Source: Chamaelirium japonicum (Eukaryota; Streptophyta; Magnoliopsida; Liliales; Melanthiaceae). From it: a DNA stretch of 64,000 nucleotides. The position numbers were made by a program, and so were the translations under genes. Location of the stretch: assembly GCA_947650365.1 (NCBI GenBank), contig CANTAL010000127.1:62001-126000 (forward strand). Reading direction: 5' to 3'. The notes beneath the pieces were generated by a model. That model was given only the letters and a program-made list of their open reading frames with translations. It searched no databases and was not told the origin of the DNA. Below are positions 1 to 15,041 of this stretch, in pieces (position 1 is the first letter of the stretch; every line of letters begins with the position of its first letter).

Positions 1-3000
1 CGAATGAAGTAGAATGGATCGTACGAATGAATTAGAATGGATCGTACGAATGAATTAGAATGAATCGTACGAATGAATTAGAATGGATACATTCGAACGA
101 ATAAATTAGGATAGATCGTAGGAATGAATTAGAATGGATCATACGAATGAATTAGAATTGATCGTGCGAATGAATTAGAATGGATTGTACGAATGAATTA
201 GAATGGATACATTCGTGCGAATGATGTAGAATGGATCGTACGAATGAATCAGAATGGATCGTACGAATGAATTAGAATGAATCGTACGAATGAATTAGAA
301 TGGAAACATTCGAACGAATGAATTAGAATAGATCGTAGGATGAAGTAGAATGGATCGTACGAATGAATTAGAATGAATCGTACGAATGAATTAGAATGGA
401 TACATTCGAACGAATGAATTAGAATAGATCGTAGGAATGAATTAGAATGGATCATACGAATGAATTAGAATTGATCGTGCGAATGAATTAGAATGGATTG
501 TACGAATGAATTAGAATGGATACATTCGTGCGAATGAAGTAGAATGGATCGTACGAATGAATCAGAATGGATCGTACGAATGAATTAGAATGAATCGTAC
601 GAATGAATTAGAATGGATACATTCGAACGAATGAATTAGAATAGATCGTAGGAATGAATTAGAATGGATCATACGAATGAATTAGAATTGATCGTGCGAA
701 TGAATTAGAATGGATTGTACGAATGAATTAGAATCGATACATTCGTGAGAATGAAGTAGAATGGATCGTACGAATGAATTAGAATGGATCGTACGAATGA
801 ATTAGAATGAATCGTACGAATGAATTAGAATGGATACATTCAAACGAATGAATTAGAATAGATCGTAGGAATGAATTAGAATGGATCATACGAATGAATT
901 AGAATTGATCGTGCGAATGAATTAGAATGGATTGTACGAATGAATTAGAATGGATACATTCGTGCGAATGATGTAGAATGGATCGTACGAATGAATCAGA
1001 ATGGATCGTACGAATGAATTAGAATGAATCGTACGAATGAATTAGAATGGATACATTCGAACGAATGAATTAGAATAGATCGTAGGAATGAATTAGAATG
1101 GATCATACGAATGAATTAGAATTGATCGTGCGAATGAATTAGAATGGATTGTACGAATGAATTAGAATGGATACATTCGTGCGAATGATGTAGAATGGAT
1201 TGTACGAATGAATCAGAATGGATCGTATGAATGAATTAGAATGAATCGTACGAATGAATTAGAATGGATACATTCGAACGAAAGAAGTAGAATGGATCGT
1301 GCGAATGAATTAGAATGGATTGCACGAATGAATTAGAATGGATACATTCCATTCTAATTCATTCGTACGATCCATTCTAATTCATTCGTACGATCCATTC
1401 TAATTCATTCGTACGATCCATTCTACTTCATTCGCACGAATGTATCTATTCTAATTCATTCGTACAATCCATTCTAATTCATTCGCACGATCAATTCTAA
1501 TTCATTCGTATGATCCATTCTAATTCATTCCTACGATCTATTCTAATTCATTCGTTCGAATGCATCCATTCTAATTCATTCGTACGATCCATTCTGATTC
1601 ATTCATACGATCCATTCTAATTCATTCGTACGATCAATTCTAATTCATTCGTACGATCCATTCTACTTCATTCTCACGAATGTATCCATTCTAATTCATT
1701 CGTACAATCCATTCTAATTCATTCGCACGATCAATTCTAATTCATTCATATGATCCATTCTAATTCATTCCTACGATCTATTCTAATTCATTCGTTCGAA
1801 TGTATCCATTCTAATTCATTCGTACGATCCATTCTAATTCATTCGTACAATCCATTCTAATTCATTCGCACGATCAATTCTAATTCATTCGTATGATCCA
1901 TTCAAATTCATTCCTACGATATATTCTAATTCATTCGTTCGAATGTATCCATTATAATTCATTCGTACGATCCATTCTAATTCATTCGTACGATCCATTC
2001 TACTTCATTCGCACCAATGTATCTATTCTAATTCATTCGTACAATCCATTCTAATTCATTCGCACGATCAATTCTAATTCATTCGTATGATCCATTCTAA
2101 TTCATTCCTACGATCTATTCTAATTCATTCGTTCGAATGCATCCATTCTATTTCATTCGTACGATCCATTCTGATTCATTCATACGATCCATTCTAATTC
2201 ATTCGTACGATCCATTCTAATTCATTCGTACGATCCATTCTACTTGATTCTCACGAACGTATCCATTCTAATTCATTCGTACAATCCATTCTAATTTATT
2301 CGCACGATCAATTCTAATTCATTCGTATGATCCATTCTAATTCATTCCTACGATCTATTCTAATTCATTCGTTCGAATGTATCCATTCTAATTCATTCGT
2401 ACGATCCATTCTAATTCATTCGTACAATCCATTCAAATTCATTCGCACGATCAATTCTAATTCATTCGTATGATCCATTCAAATTCATTCCTTCGATCTA
2501 TTCTAATTCATTCGTTCGAATTTATCCATTCTAATTCATTCGTACGATTCATTCTAATTCATTCGTACGATCCATTCTAATTCATTCGTACGATCCATTC
2601 TACTTCATTCATACGATCCATTCTAATTCATTCGTACGATCCATTCTACTTCATTCGCACGAATGTATCCATTCTAATTCATTCGTACAATCCATTCTAA
2701 TTCATTCGCACGATCAATTCTAATTCATTCGTATGATCCATTCTAATTATTTCCTATGATCTATTCTAATTCATTCGTTCGAATGTTTCCATTCTAATTC
2801 ATTCGTACGATTCATTCTAATTCATTCGTACGATCCATTCTGATTCATTCGTACGATCCATTCTACATCATTCGCACGAATGTATCCATTCTAATTCATT
2901 CGTACAATCCATTCTAATTCATTCGCACGATCAATTCTAATTCATTCGTATAATCCATTCTAATTCATTCCTACGATCTATTCTAATTCATTTGTTCGAA

Positions 3001-6000
3001 TGTATCCATTCTAATTCATTCATACGATTCATTCTAATTCATTCGTACGATTCATTCTAATTCATTCGTACGATCCATTCTAATTCATTCGTACGATCCA
3101 TTCTACTTCATTCGCACGAATGTATCCATTCTAATTCATTCGTACAATCCATTTTAATTCATTCGCACGATCAATTCTAATTCATTCGTATGATCCATTC
3201 TAATTCATTCCTACGATCAATTCTAATTCATTCGTACGATCCATTCTAGCCATTTTAATTCATTCGTACGATCCATTCTTATTCATTCGTACGATCCATT
3301 CTAAGTCATTCGTACGATCCATTCTAACTTATTTGCTCAATTCTAATTCATTCGTATGATCCATTCTAATTCATTCATATGATCTATTCTAATTCATTCG
3401 TTCGAATGTATCCATTCTAATTCATTCATACGATTCATTCTAATTCATTCGTACGATCCATTCTAATTCATTCGTACGATCCATTCTACTTCATTCGCCC
3501 GAATGTATCCATTCTAATTCATTCGTACAATCCATTCTAATTCATTCGCACGATCAATTCTAAGAATGGATCGTACGAATGAATCAGAATGGATCGTACG
3601 AATGAATTAGAATGAATCGTACGAATGAATTAGAATGGAAACATTCGAACGAATGAATTAGAATAGATCGTAGGAATGAATTAGAATGGATCATACGAAT
3701 GAATTAGAATTGATCGTACGAATGAATCAGAATGGATCGTACGAATGAATTAGAATGGATCGTATAAATGAATTAGAATGGATCGTGCGAATGAATTAGA
3801 ATGGATCGTATGACTGAATTAGAATGGATACATTCGTGCGAATGAATCAGAATGGATCGTACGAATGAGTAAGAATGGATCATACAAATGAAATAGAATG
3901 GATCGTACGAATGAATTAGAATGGATCGTGCTGAATGAATTAGAATGGATACATTCGTGCGAATGAAGTAGAATGGATCGTACGAATGAATTAGAATGGA
4001 TCGTACGAATGAATTAGAATGAATCGTACGAATGAATTAGAATGGATACATTCGAACGAATGAATTAGAATAGATCGTAGGAATGAATTAGAATGGATCA
4101 TACGAATGAATTAGAATTGATCGTGCGAATGAATTAGAATGGATTGCACGAATGAATTAGAATGGATACATTCGAGCGAATGAAGTAGAATGGATCGTAC
4201 GAATGAATTAGAATGGATCGTACGAATGAATTAGAAGTAGAATGGATCATACGAATGAATTAGAATGAATACATTCGTGCGAATGAAGTAGAATGGATCG
4301 TACGAATGAATTAGAATGGATCATACGAATGAATTAGAATTGATCGTGCGAATGAATTAGAATGGATTGTACGAATGAATTAGAATGGATACATTCGTGC
4401 GAATGAAGTAGAATGGATCGTACGAATGAATTAGAATGGATCGTACGAATGAATTAGAATGAATCGTACGAATGAATTAGAATGGATACATTCGAACGAA
4501 TGAATTAGAATAGATCGTAGGAATGAATTAGAATGGATCATACGAATGAATTAGAATTAATCGTGCGAATGAATTAGAATGGATTGTACGAATGAATTAG
4601 AATGGATACATTCGTGCGAATGATGTAGAATGGATCGTACGAATGAATCAGAATGGATCGTATGAATGAATTAGAATGAATCGTACGAATGAATTAGAAT
4701 GGATACATTCGAACGAATGAAGTAGAATGGATCGTGCAAATGAATTAGAATGGATTGCACGAATGGATTAGAATGGATACATTCCATTCTAATTCATTCG
4801 TACGATCCATTCTAATTCATTCGTATGATCCATTCTAATTCATTCGTACGATCCATTCTACTTCATTCGCACGAATGTATCTATTCTAATTCATTCGTAC
4901 AATCCATTCTAATTCATTCGCACGATCAATTCTAATTCATTCGTATGATCCATTCTAATTCATTCCTATGATCTATTCTAATTCATTCGTTCGAATGCAT
5001 CCATTCTAATTCATTCGTACGATCCATTCTGATTCATTCATACGATCCATTCTAATTCATTCGTACAATCCATTCTAATTCATTCGTACGATCCATTCTA
5101 CTTCATTTTCACGAATGTATCCATTCTAATTCATTCGTACAATCCATTCTAATTCATTCGCACGATCAATTCTAATTCATTCGTATGATCCATTCTAATT
5201 CATTCCTACGATCTATTCTAATTCATTCGTTCGAATGTATCCATTCTAATTCATTCGTACGATCCATTCTAATTCATTCGTATAATCCATTCTAATTCAT
5301 TCGCACGATCAATTCTAATTCATTCGTATGATCCATTCAAATTCATTCCTACGATCTATTCTAATTCATTCGTTCGAATTTATCCATTCTAATTCATTCG
5401 TACGATTCATTCTAATTCATTCGTACGATCCATTCTAATTCATTCGTACGATCCATTCTACTTCATTCGCACGAATGTATCCATTCTAATTCATTCGTAC
5501 AATCCATTCTAATTCATTCATACGATCCATTCTAATTCATTCGTATGATCGATTCTAATTCATTTGCACGATCCATTCCCATTCTAATTCATTCCTACGA
5601 TCAATTCTAATTCATTCGTTCGAATGTATCCATTCTAATTCATTCGTACGATTCATTCTTATTCATTCGTACGATCCATTCTAATTCATTCATACGATCC
5701 ATTCTACTTCATTCGCATGAATGTATCCATTCTAATTCATTCGTACAATCCATTCTAATTCATTCGCACGATCAATTCTAATTCATTCGTATGATCTATT
5801 CTAATTCATTCCTACGATCTATTCTAATTTATTCGTTCGAATGTATCCATTCTAATTCATTCGTACGATTCATTCTAATTCATTCGTACGATCCATTCTA
5901 ATTCATTCGTACGATCCATTCTACTTCATTCGCACGAATGTATCCATTCTAATTCATTCGTACAATCCATTCTAATTCATTTGCACGATCAATTCTAATT

Positions 6001-6765
6001 CATTCGTATGATCCATTCTAATTCATTCCTACGATCTATTCTAATTCATTCGTTCGAATGTATCCATTCTAATTCATTCGTACGATTCATTCTAATTCAT
6101 TCGTACGATCCATTCTAATTCATTCGTACGATCCTTCTACTTCATTCGCACGAATGTATCCATTCTAATTCATTCGTACAATCCATTCTAATTCATTCGC
6201 ACGATCAATTCTAATTCATTCGTATGATCCATTCTAATTCATTCCTACGATCTATTCTAATTCATTCATTCGAATGTATCCATTCTAATTCATTCGTACG
6301 ATTCATTCTAATTCATTCGTACGATCAATTCTAATTCATTCGTACAATCCATTCTAATTCATTCGCACGATCAATTCTAATTCATTCGTATGATCCATTC
6401 TAATTCATTCCTACGATCTATTCTAATTCATTCGTTCGAATGTATCCATTCTAATTCATTCATACGATTCATTCTAATTCATTCGTACGATCCATTACTT
6501 CATTCGCACGAATGTATCCATTCTAATTCATTCGTACGATCCATTCTAATTCATTCGTACGATCCATTCTAATTCATTCGTACGATCCATTCTACTTCAT
6601 TCGCACGAATGTATCCATTCTAATTCATTCGTACAATCCATTCTAATTCATTCGCACGATCAATTCTAATTCATTCGTATGATCCATTCTAATTCATTCC
6701 TACGATCTATTCTAATTCATTCGTTCGAATGTATCCATTCTAATTCATTCGTACGATTCATTCTA
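1..6765. repeat. Two related F/R block pairs (approx. 1-3563 and 3563-6765)
   Basis: Both forward blocks end in the same variant run: a GATGTAG subunit, a subunit with AATCAG, and a subunit ending in TTGCACG. They then switch to reverse through the same joint, GATACATTCCATTCTAATTC, at about 1338-1357 and 4773-4792. This suggests a duplication with an offset of about 3.4 kb. The reverse halves differ in length by roughly one higher-order unit, so the copy limits are imprecise. Confidence 0.6.
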
Positions 6766-9700
6766 TTGGATCGTACGAATGAATTAGAATGGATCGTACG
6801 AATGAATTAGAATGAATACATTCGAATGAATGAATTAGAATAGATCGTAGGAATGAATTAGAATGGATCATACGAATGAATTAGAATTGATCGTGCGAAT
6901 GAATTAGAATGGATTGTACGAATGAATTAGAATGGATACATTCGTGCGAATGAAGTAGAATGGATCGTACGAATGAATTAGAATGGATCGTACGAATGAA
7001 TTAGAATAAATTGTACGAATGAATTAGAATGGATACATTCGAACGAATGAATTAGAATAGATCGTAGGAATGAATTAGAACGGATCATACGAATGAATTA
7101 GAAATGATCATGTGAATGAATTAGAATGGATTGTACGAATGAATTAGAATGGATACATTTGTGCGAATGAATTAGAATGGATCGTACGAATGAATTAGAA
7201 TGGATCGTACGAATGAATTAGAATGAATCGTACGAATGAATTAGAATGGATACATAATGAAGTAGAATGGATCGTACGAATGAATTAGAATGGATCGTAC
7301 GAATGAATTAGAATGAATCGTACGAATGAATTAGAATGGATACATTCGAACGAATGAATTAGAATAGATCGTAGGAAAGAATCAGAATGGATCATACGAA
7401 TGAATTAGAATTGATCGTGCGAATGAATTAGAATGGATTGTACGAATGAATTAGAATGGATACATTCGTGCGAATGAAGTAGAATGGATCGTACGAATGA
7501 ATTAGAATGGATCGTACGAATGAATTAGAATGAATCGTACGAATGAATTAGAATGGATACATTTGAACGAATGAATTAGAATAGATCGTAGGAATGAATT
7601 AGAATGGATCATACGAATGAATTAGAATTGATCGTGCGAATGAATTAGAATGGATTGTACGAATGAATTAGAATGGATACATTCGTGCGAATGAAGTAGA
7701 ATGAATCGTACGAATGAATTAGAATGGATCGTACGAATGAATTAGAATGAATCGTACGAATGAATTAGAATGGATACATTCGAACGAATGAATTAGAATA
7801 GATCGTAGGAATGAATTAGAATGGATCATACGAATGAATTAGATATGATCGTGCGAATGAATTAGAATGGATTGTACGAATGAATTAGAATGGATACATT
7901 CGTGCGAATGAAGTAGAATGGATCGTAGGAATGAATTAGAATGGATCGTACGAATGAATTACCATGGATCATACGAATGGATTAGAATGGATCATACGAA
8001 TGAATTAGAATGGATCATACAAATTTATTAGAATGGATAGTGCGAATGAATTTGAATAGATCGTGCAAATGAATTAGAAAGGTTAAATTTGTGAGAATGA
8101 ATTAGAATGGATCGTGCGAATGAATTAGAATGGATCGTACGAATGAATTATAATGGATCGTACGAATGAATTAGAATAGATCTTGGAATTGAATTAGAAT
8201 AGATCATACGAATGATTTAGAATGGATACATTCGTGCGAATGAACTAGAATGGATACATACATTCATGCGAATGAATTAGAATGGATCGTATGAATGAGT
8301 TAGAATGGATCGTATGAATGAATTAGATTAGAAGGGATCGTGCGAATGAATTAGAATGGATTATACGAATGAATTAGAATGGATACATTCGTGCGAATGA
8401 ATTAGAATAGATCGTAGGAATGAATTAGAATGGATCATACGAATGAATTAGAATGGATCGTGCGAATGAATTAGAATAGATTGTACGAATGAATTAGAAT
8501 GGAAGTAGAATGGATTGTACGAATGAATTAGAATGGATCGTGCGAATGAATTAGAATGGATCTTATGAAGAATTAGAATGAATCGTACGAATGAATTAGA
8601 ATGGATACATTCGTGCGAATGAATTAGAATGGATCGTACGAATGAATTAGACTGGATCGTACGAATAAATTAGAATGGATACATTCGTGCGAATGAATTA
8701 GAATGGATTGTGTGAATGAATTAGAATAGATACATTCGTGCGAATAAATTAGAATGGATCGTACGAATGAATTAGACTGGATCGTACGAATAAATTAGAA
8801 TGGATACATTCATACGAATGAATTAGTATGGATACATTCGTGCGAATGAATTAGAATGGATCGTACTAATGAATTAGAATGGATCGTGCGAATGAATTAG
8901 AATGGATCGTACGATGCAATCTAATTCATTCGTACGATCCATTCTAATTCATCCGTATGATCAATTCTCATTCATTCGCACGATCCATTCTAATTCATTC
9001 TCACGAATGTAACCTTTCTAATTCATTTGTATGATCCATTCTAATTCATTCGTACGATCCATTATAATCCAGTCGTACAATCCATTCTAATCCATTCGTA
9101 CGATCCATTCTAATCCATTCTTACGATCCATTCTAATCCATTCGTACGATCCATTCTAATTCATTCTCATAAATGTAACCTTTCTAATTCATTTGTACGA
9201 TCCATTCTAATTCATTCGTACGATCCATTCTAATCCATTCGTACGATCCATTCTAATCCATTCGTACGATCCATTCTAATTCATTCGCACGAATGTAACC
9301 ATTCTAATTCATTCGTACGATCCATTCTAATTCATTCGCACAAATGTATCGATTCTAATTCATTCGTTCGATCCATTCTAATTCATTCGCATAAATATAT
9401 CCATTCTAATTCATTCGTACGATCCATTCTAATTCATTCGTACGATCCATTCTAATTCATTCATCCGATCCATTCTAATTCATTCACATGAATGTATCCA
9501 TTCTAATTCATTCGTACAATCTATTCTAATTCATTCGCACGATCCATTCTAATTCATTCGTATGATCCATTCTAATTCATTCCTACGATCTATTCTAATT
9601 TATTCGCTCGAATGTATCCATTCTAATTCATTCGTACGATCCATTCTTATTCATTCGTACGATCCATTCAAATTCATTCGCATGATCCATTCTAATTCAT

Positions 9701-12700
9701 TCGTACGATCCATTCTTATTCATTCGCTCGAATGTATCCATTCTAATTCATTCGTACGATCCATTCTTATTCATTCGTACGATCCATTCAAATTTATTCA
9801 CATGATCCATTCTTATTCATTCGTACGATCTATTCTAATTCATTCGCTCGAATATATCCATTCTAATTCATTCGTACAATCCATTCTAATTCATTCGTAC
9901 GATCCATTCTATTTCATTCGTACGATCCATTCTTACTCATTCGTACGATCCATTCTTATTCATTTCTAATTCATTTGTATGAATGAATTAGAATGGATAG
10001 ATTCGTGCGAATGAATTAGAATGGATCGTACGAATGAATTAGAATGTATCATACAAATGAATTAGAAAGGTTACATTCGTGAGAATGAATTAGAATGGAT
10101 CGTGCGAATGAATTAGAATGGATCGTACGAATGAAATAGAATGGATCGTACGAATGAATTAGAATGGATTGTACGAATGAATTAGAATGGATATATCCGA
10201 GCGAATGAATTAGAATAGATCGTACGAATGAAATAGAATGGATCGTACGAATGAATTAGAATGGATCGTACGAATAAATCAGAATGGATCGTACGAATGA
10301 ATTAGAATGGATCGTACAATCCATTCTAATTCATTCGCACGATCAATTCAAATTCATTCGTATGATCCATTCTAATTCATTCCTACGATCTATTGTAATT
10401 CATTCGTTCGAATGTATCCATTCTAATTCATTCGTACGATTAATTCCAATTCATTCGTACGATCCATTCTAATTCATTCGCACGATCAATTCTAATTCAT
10501 TCGCATGAATGTATCCATTCTAATTCATTCGTACGATCCATTCTAATTCATTCGTACGATTCATTCTAATTCATTCGTACGATCCATTCTAATTCATTCG
10601 TACGATCCATTCTAATTCATTCGTACGATCCATTCTAATTCATTCGTACGATCCATTCTACTTCATTCGCACGAACATATCCAGTCTAATTCATTCGTAC
10701 AATCCATTCTAATTCATTCGCACGATCAATTCAAATTCATTCGTATGATCTATTCTAATTCATTCCTACGATCTATTCTAATTCATTCGTACGATTCATT
10801 CTAATTCATTCGTACGATTCATTCTAATTCATTCGTACGATCCATTCTAATTCATTCGCACGAATGAATTAGAATGGATACATTCGAACGAATGAATTAG
10901 AATAGATCGTAGGAATGAATTAGAATGGATCATACGAATGAATTAGAATTGATCATGCGAATGAATTAGAATGGATTGTACGAATGAATTAGAATGGATG
11001 CATTCGTGCGAATGAAGTAGAATGGATCGTACGAATGAATTAGAATGGATCGTACGAATGAATTAAAATGGATTGTACGAATGAATTCGAATGGATACAT
11101 TCATGCGAATGAAGTAGAATTGATCGTACGAATGAATTAGAATGGATCGTACGAATGAATTAGAATGAATCGTACGAATGAATTAGAATGGATACATTCG
11201 AACGAATGAATTAGAATAGATCGTAGGAATGAATTAGAATGGATCATACGAATGAATTAGAATTGATCGTGCGAATGAATTAGAATGGATTGTACGAATG
11301 AATTAGAATGGATACATTCGTGCGAATGAAGTAGAATGGATCGTACGAATGAATTAGAATGGATCGTACGAATGAATTAGAATGAATCGTATGAATGAAT
11401 TAGAATGGATACCTTCGAACGAATTAGAATGGATACATTTGAATGAATAAATTAGAATAGATCGTAGGAATGAATTAGAATGGATCATACGAATGAATTA
11501 GAATTGATCGTGCGAATAAATTAGAATGGATTGTACGAATGAATTAGAATGGATACATTCGTGTGAATGAAGTAGAATGGATCGTACGAATGAATTAGAA
11601 TGGATCGTACGAATGAATTAGAACGGATACATTCGAACGAATGAATTAGAATAGATCGTAGGAATGAATTAGAATGGATCATACGAATGAATTAGAATTG
11701 ATCGTGCGAATGAATTAGAATGGATTGTACGAATGAATTAGAATGGATACATTCGTGTGAATGAAGTAGAATGGATCGTACGAATGAATTAGAATGGATC
11801 GTATGAATGAATTAGAATGGATACATTCGAACGAATGAATTAGAATAGATCGTAGGAATGAATTAGAATGGATCATACGAATGAATTAGAATTGATCGTG
11901 CGAATGAATTAGAATGGATTGTACGAATGAATTAGAATGGATACATTCGTGCGAATGAAGTAGAATGGATCGTACGAATGAATTAGAATGTATCGTACGA
12001 ATGAATTAGATTGAATCGTACGAATGAATTAGAATGGATACATTCGAACGAATGAATTAGAATAGATCGTAGGAATGAATTAGAATGGATCATACGAATG
12101 AATTAGAATTGATCGTGTGAATGAATTAGAATGGATTGTACGAATGAATTAGCATGGATACATTCGTGCGAATGAAGTAGAATGGATCGTACGAATGAAT
12201 TAGAATGGATCGTACGAATGAATAAGAATGAATCGTACGAATGAATTAGAATGGATATATTCGAACGAATGAATTAGAATAGATCATAGGAATGAATTAG
12301 AATGGATCATACGAATGAATTAGAATTGATCGTGCGAATGAATTAGAATGGATTGTACGAATGAATTAGAATGGATACATTCGTGCGAATGAAGTAGAAT
12401 GGATCGTAAGAATGAATTAGAATGAATCGTACGAATGAATTAGAATAGAAACATTCGCACGAATGAATTAGAATGGATCATACGAATGAATTAGAATTGA
12501 TACATTCGTGCGAATGAATTAGAATGGATCATATGAATGAATTACAATGGATCGTATGAATGAATTAGAATGGATCGTACGAATGAATTAGAATGGATCG
12601 TGCTAATGAAGTAGAATGGATCGATTCTAATTCATTTGCACGATCCATTCTAATTCATTCGTACGATCCATTCTACTTCATTCTTATGATCCATTCTACT

Positions 12701-13803
12701 TCATTCGCACGAATGTATCCATTCTAATTCATTCGTACAATCCATTCTAGTTCATTCGCACGATCAATTCTAATTCATTCGTATGATCCATTCTAATTCA
12801 TTCCTACGATCTATTCTAATTCATTCGTTCGAATGTATCCATTCTAATTCATTCGTACGATTCATTCTAATTCATTCGTACGATCCATTCTAATTCATTC
12901 GTACGATCCATTCTACTTCATTCGCACGAATGTATCCATTCTAATTCATTCGTGCAATCCATTCTAATTCATTCGCACGATCAATTCTAATTCATTCGTA
13001 TGATCCATTCTAATTCATTCCTACGATCTATTCTAATTAATTCGTTCGAATGTATCCATTCTAATTCATTCATACGATTCATTCTAATTCATTCGTACGA
13101 TCCATTCTAATTCATTCATACGATCCATTCTACTTCATTCGCACGAATGTATCCATTCTAATTCATTCGTACAATCCATTCTAATTCATTCGCACGATCA
13201 ATTCTAATTCATTCGTATGATCCATTCCAATTCATTCCTACGATCTATTCTAATTCATTCGTTCGAATGTATCTATTCTAATTCATTCGTACGATTCATT
13301 CAAATTCATTCGTACGATCCATTCTAATTCATTCGTACGATCCATTCTACTTCATTCGCATGAATGTATCCATTCTAATTCATTCGTACAATCCATTCTA
13401 ATTCATTCGTATGATCCATTCTAATTCATTCGTACGATCCATTCTACTTCATTCGCACGAATGTATCCATTCTAATTTATTCGTACAATCCATTCTAATT
13501 CATTCGCACGATCAATTCTAATTCATTCGTATGATCCATTCTAATTCATTCCTACGATCTATTCTAATTCATTCGTTCGAATGTATCCATTCTAATTCAT
13601 TCGTGCGAATGAATTAGAATGAATCGTACGAATGAATTAGAATGAATCGTACGAATGAATTAGAATGGATACATCGTATGATCCATTCTAATTCATTCCT
13701 ACGATCTATTCTAATTTATTCGTTCGAATGTATCCATTCAAATTCATTAGTACGATTCATTCTAATTCATTCGTACGATCCATTCTAATTCATTCGTATG
13801 ATC

Positions 13804-13949
13804 ATTATGGCAATTTGATCATCCTCACAAAAAATTAACAAAATATGAAACTTCTAAGGGCGCCGATTGAATCAAACATTTCTGAACCGTCTATTTGAAC
13901 CGTTAATTTAAATAACACATTTGACGCCCTTATAAGATTCCGAATTTGC
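13804..13949. other. Non-satellite insert with a short imperfect inverted repeat
   Basis: About 145 bp of unrelated, mostly AT-rich sequence interrupts the reverse-orientation satellite. CTTCTAAGGGCG at 13851-13862 is matched by its inverted counterpart CGCCCTTATAAG at 13925-13936 with one mismatch in 12, enclosing an 86-bp segment. That is compatible with a small MITE-like relic. No clear target-site duplication is visible because the flanks are themselves repeats. No coding content is seen. Confidence 0.6.
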
Positions 13950-15041
13950 TGATCCATTCTAATTCATTCGTACGATCCATTCTAATTCATTCGCACAAAT
14001 GTTTCCATTCTAATTCATTCGCTCGAATATATCCATTTTAATTCATTCATACGATCCATTCTTATTCATTCGTACGATCTAATTCATTCATACGATCCAT
14101 TCTAATTCATTCGTATGATCGATTCTAATTCATTTGCACGATCCATTCTAATTCATTCGTACGATCCATTCTAATTCATTCGTATGATTCATTCTAATCC
14201 ATTCGTACGATCCATTTAATTCATTCGTACGATCAATTCTAATTCATTCTCACAAATGTAACCTTTCTAATTCATTTGTACGATCCATTCAAATTCATTC
14301 GTACGATCCATTCTAATTCATTCCTACGATCTATTCTAATTCATTCGTTCGAATGTATCCATTCTAATTCATTCGTACGATCCATTCTAATTCATTCGTA
14401 CGATCCATTCTACTTCATTCGCACGAATGTATCCATTCTAATTCATTCGTACAATCCATTCTAATTCATTCTTACGATCAATTCTAATTCATTCGTATGA
14501 TCCATTCTAATTCATTCCTACGATCTAATCTAATTCATTCGTTCGAATGTATCCATTCTAATTCATTCGTACGATTCATTCTAATTCATTCGTACGATCC
14601 ATTCTATTTCATTCGTACGATCCATTCTACTTCATTCGCACGAATGTATCCATTCTAATTCCTTCGTACAATCCATTCTAATTCATTCGCACGATCAATT
14701 CTAATTCATTCGTATGATCCATTCTAATTCATTCCTACGATCTATTCTAATTCATTAGTTCGAATGGATCATACGAATGAATTAGAATTGATCGTGCGAA
14801 TGAATTAGAATGGATTGTACGAATGAATTAGAATGGATACATTCGTGCGAATGAATCAGAATGGATACATTCGTGCGAATGAATTAGAATGGATCGTACG
14901 AATGAGTAAGAATGGATCGTAGAATTAGAATGGATCGTACGAATGAATCAGAATGGATCGTACGAATGAATTAGAATGAATCGTACGAATGAATTAGAAT
15001 GGAAACATTCGAACGAATGAATTAGAATAGAACTTAGGAAT

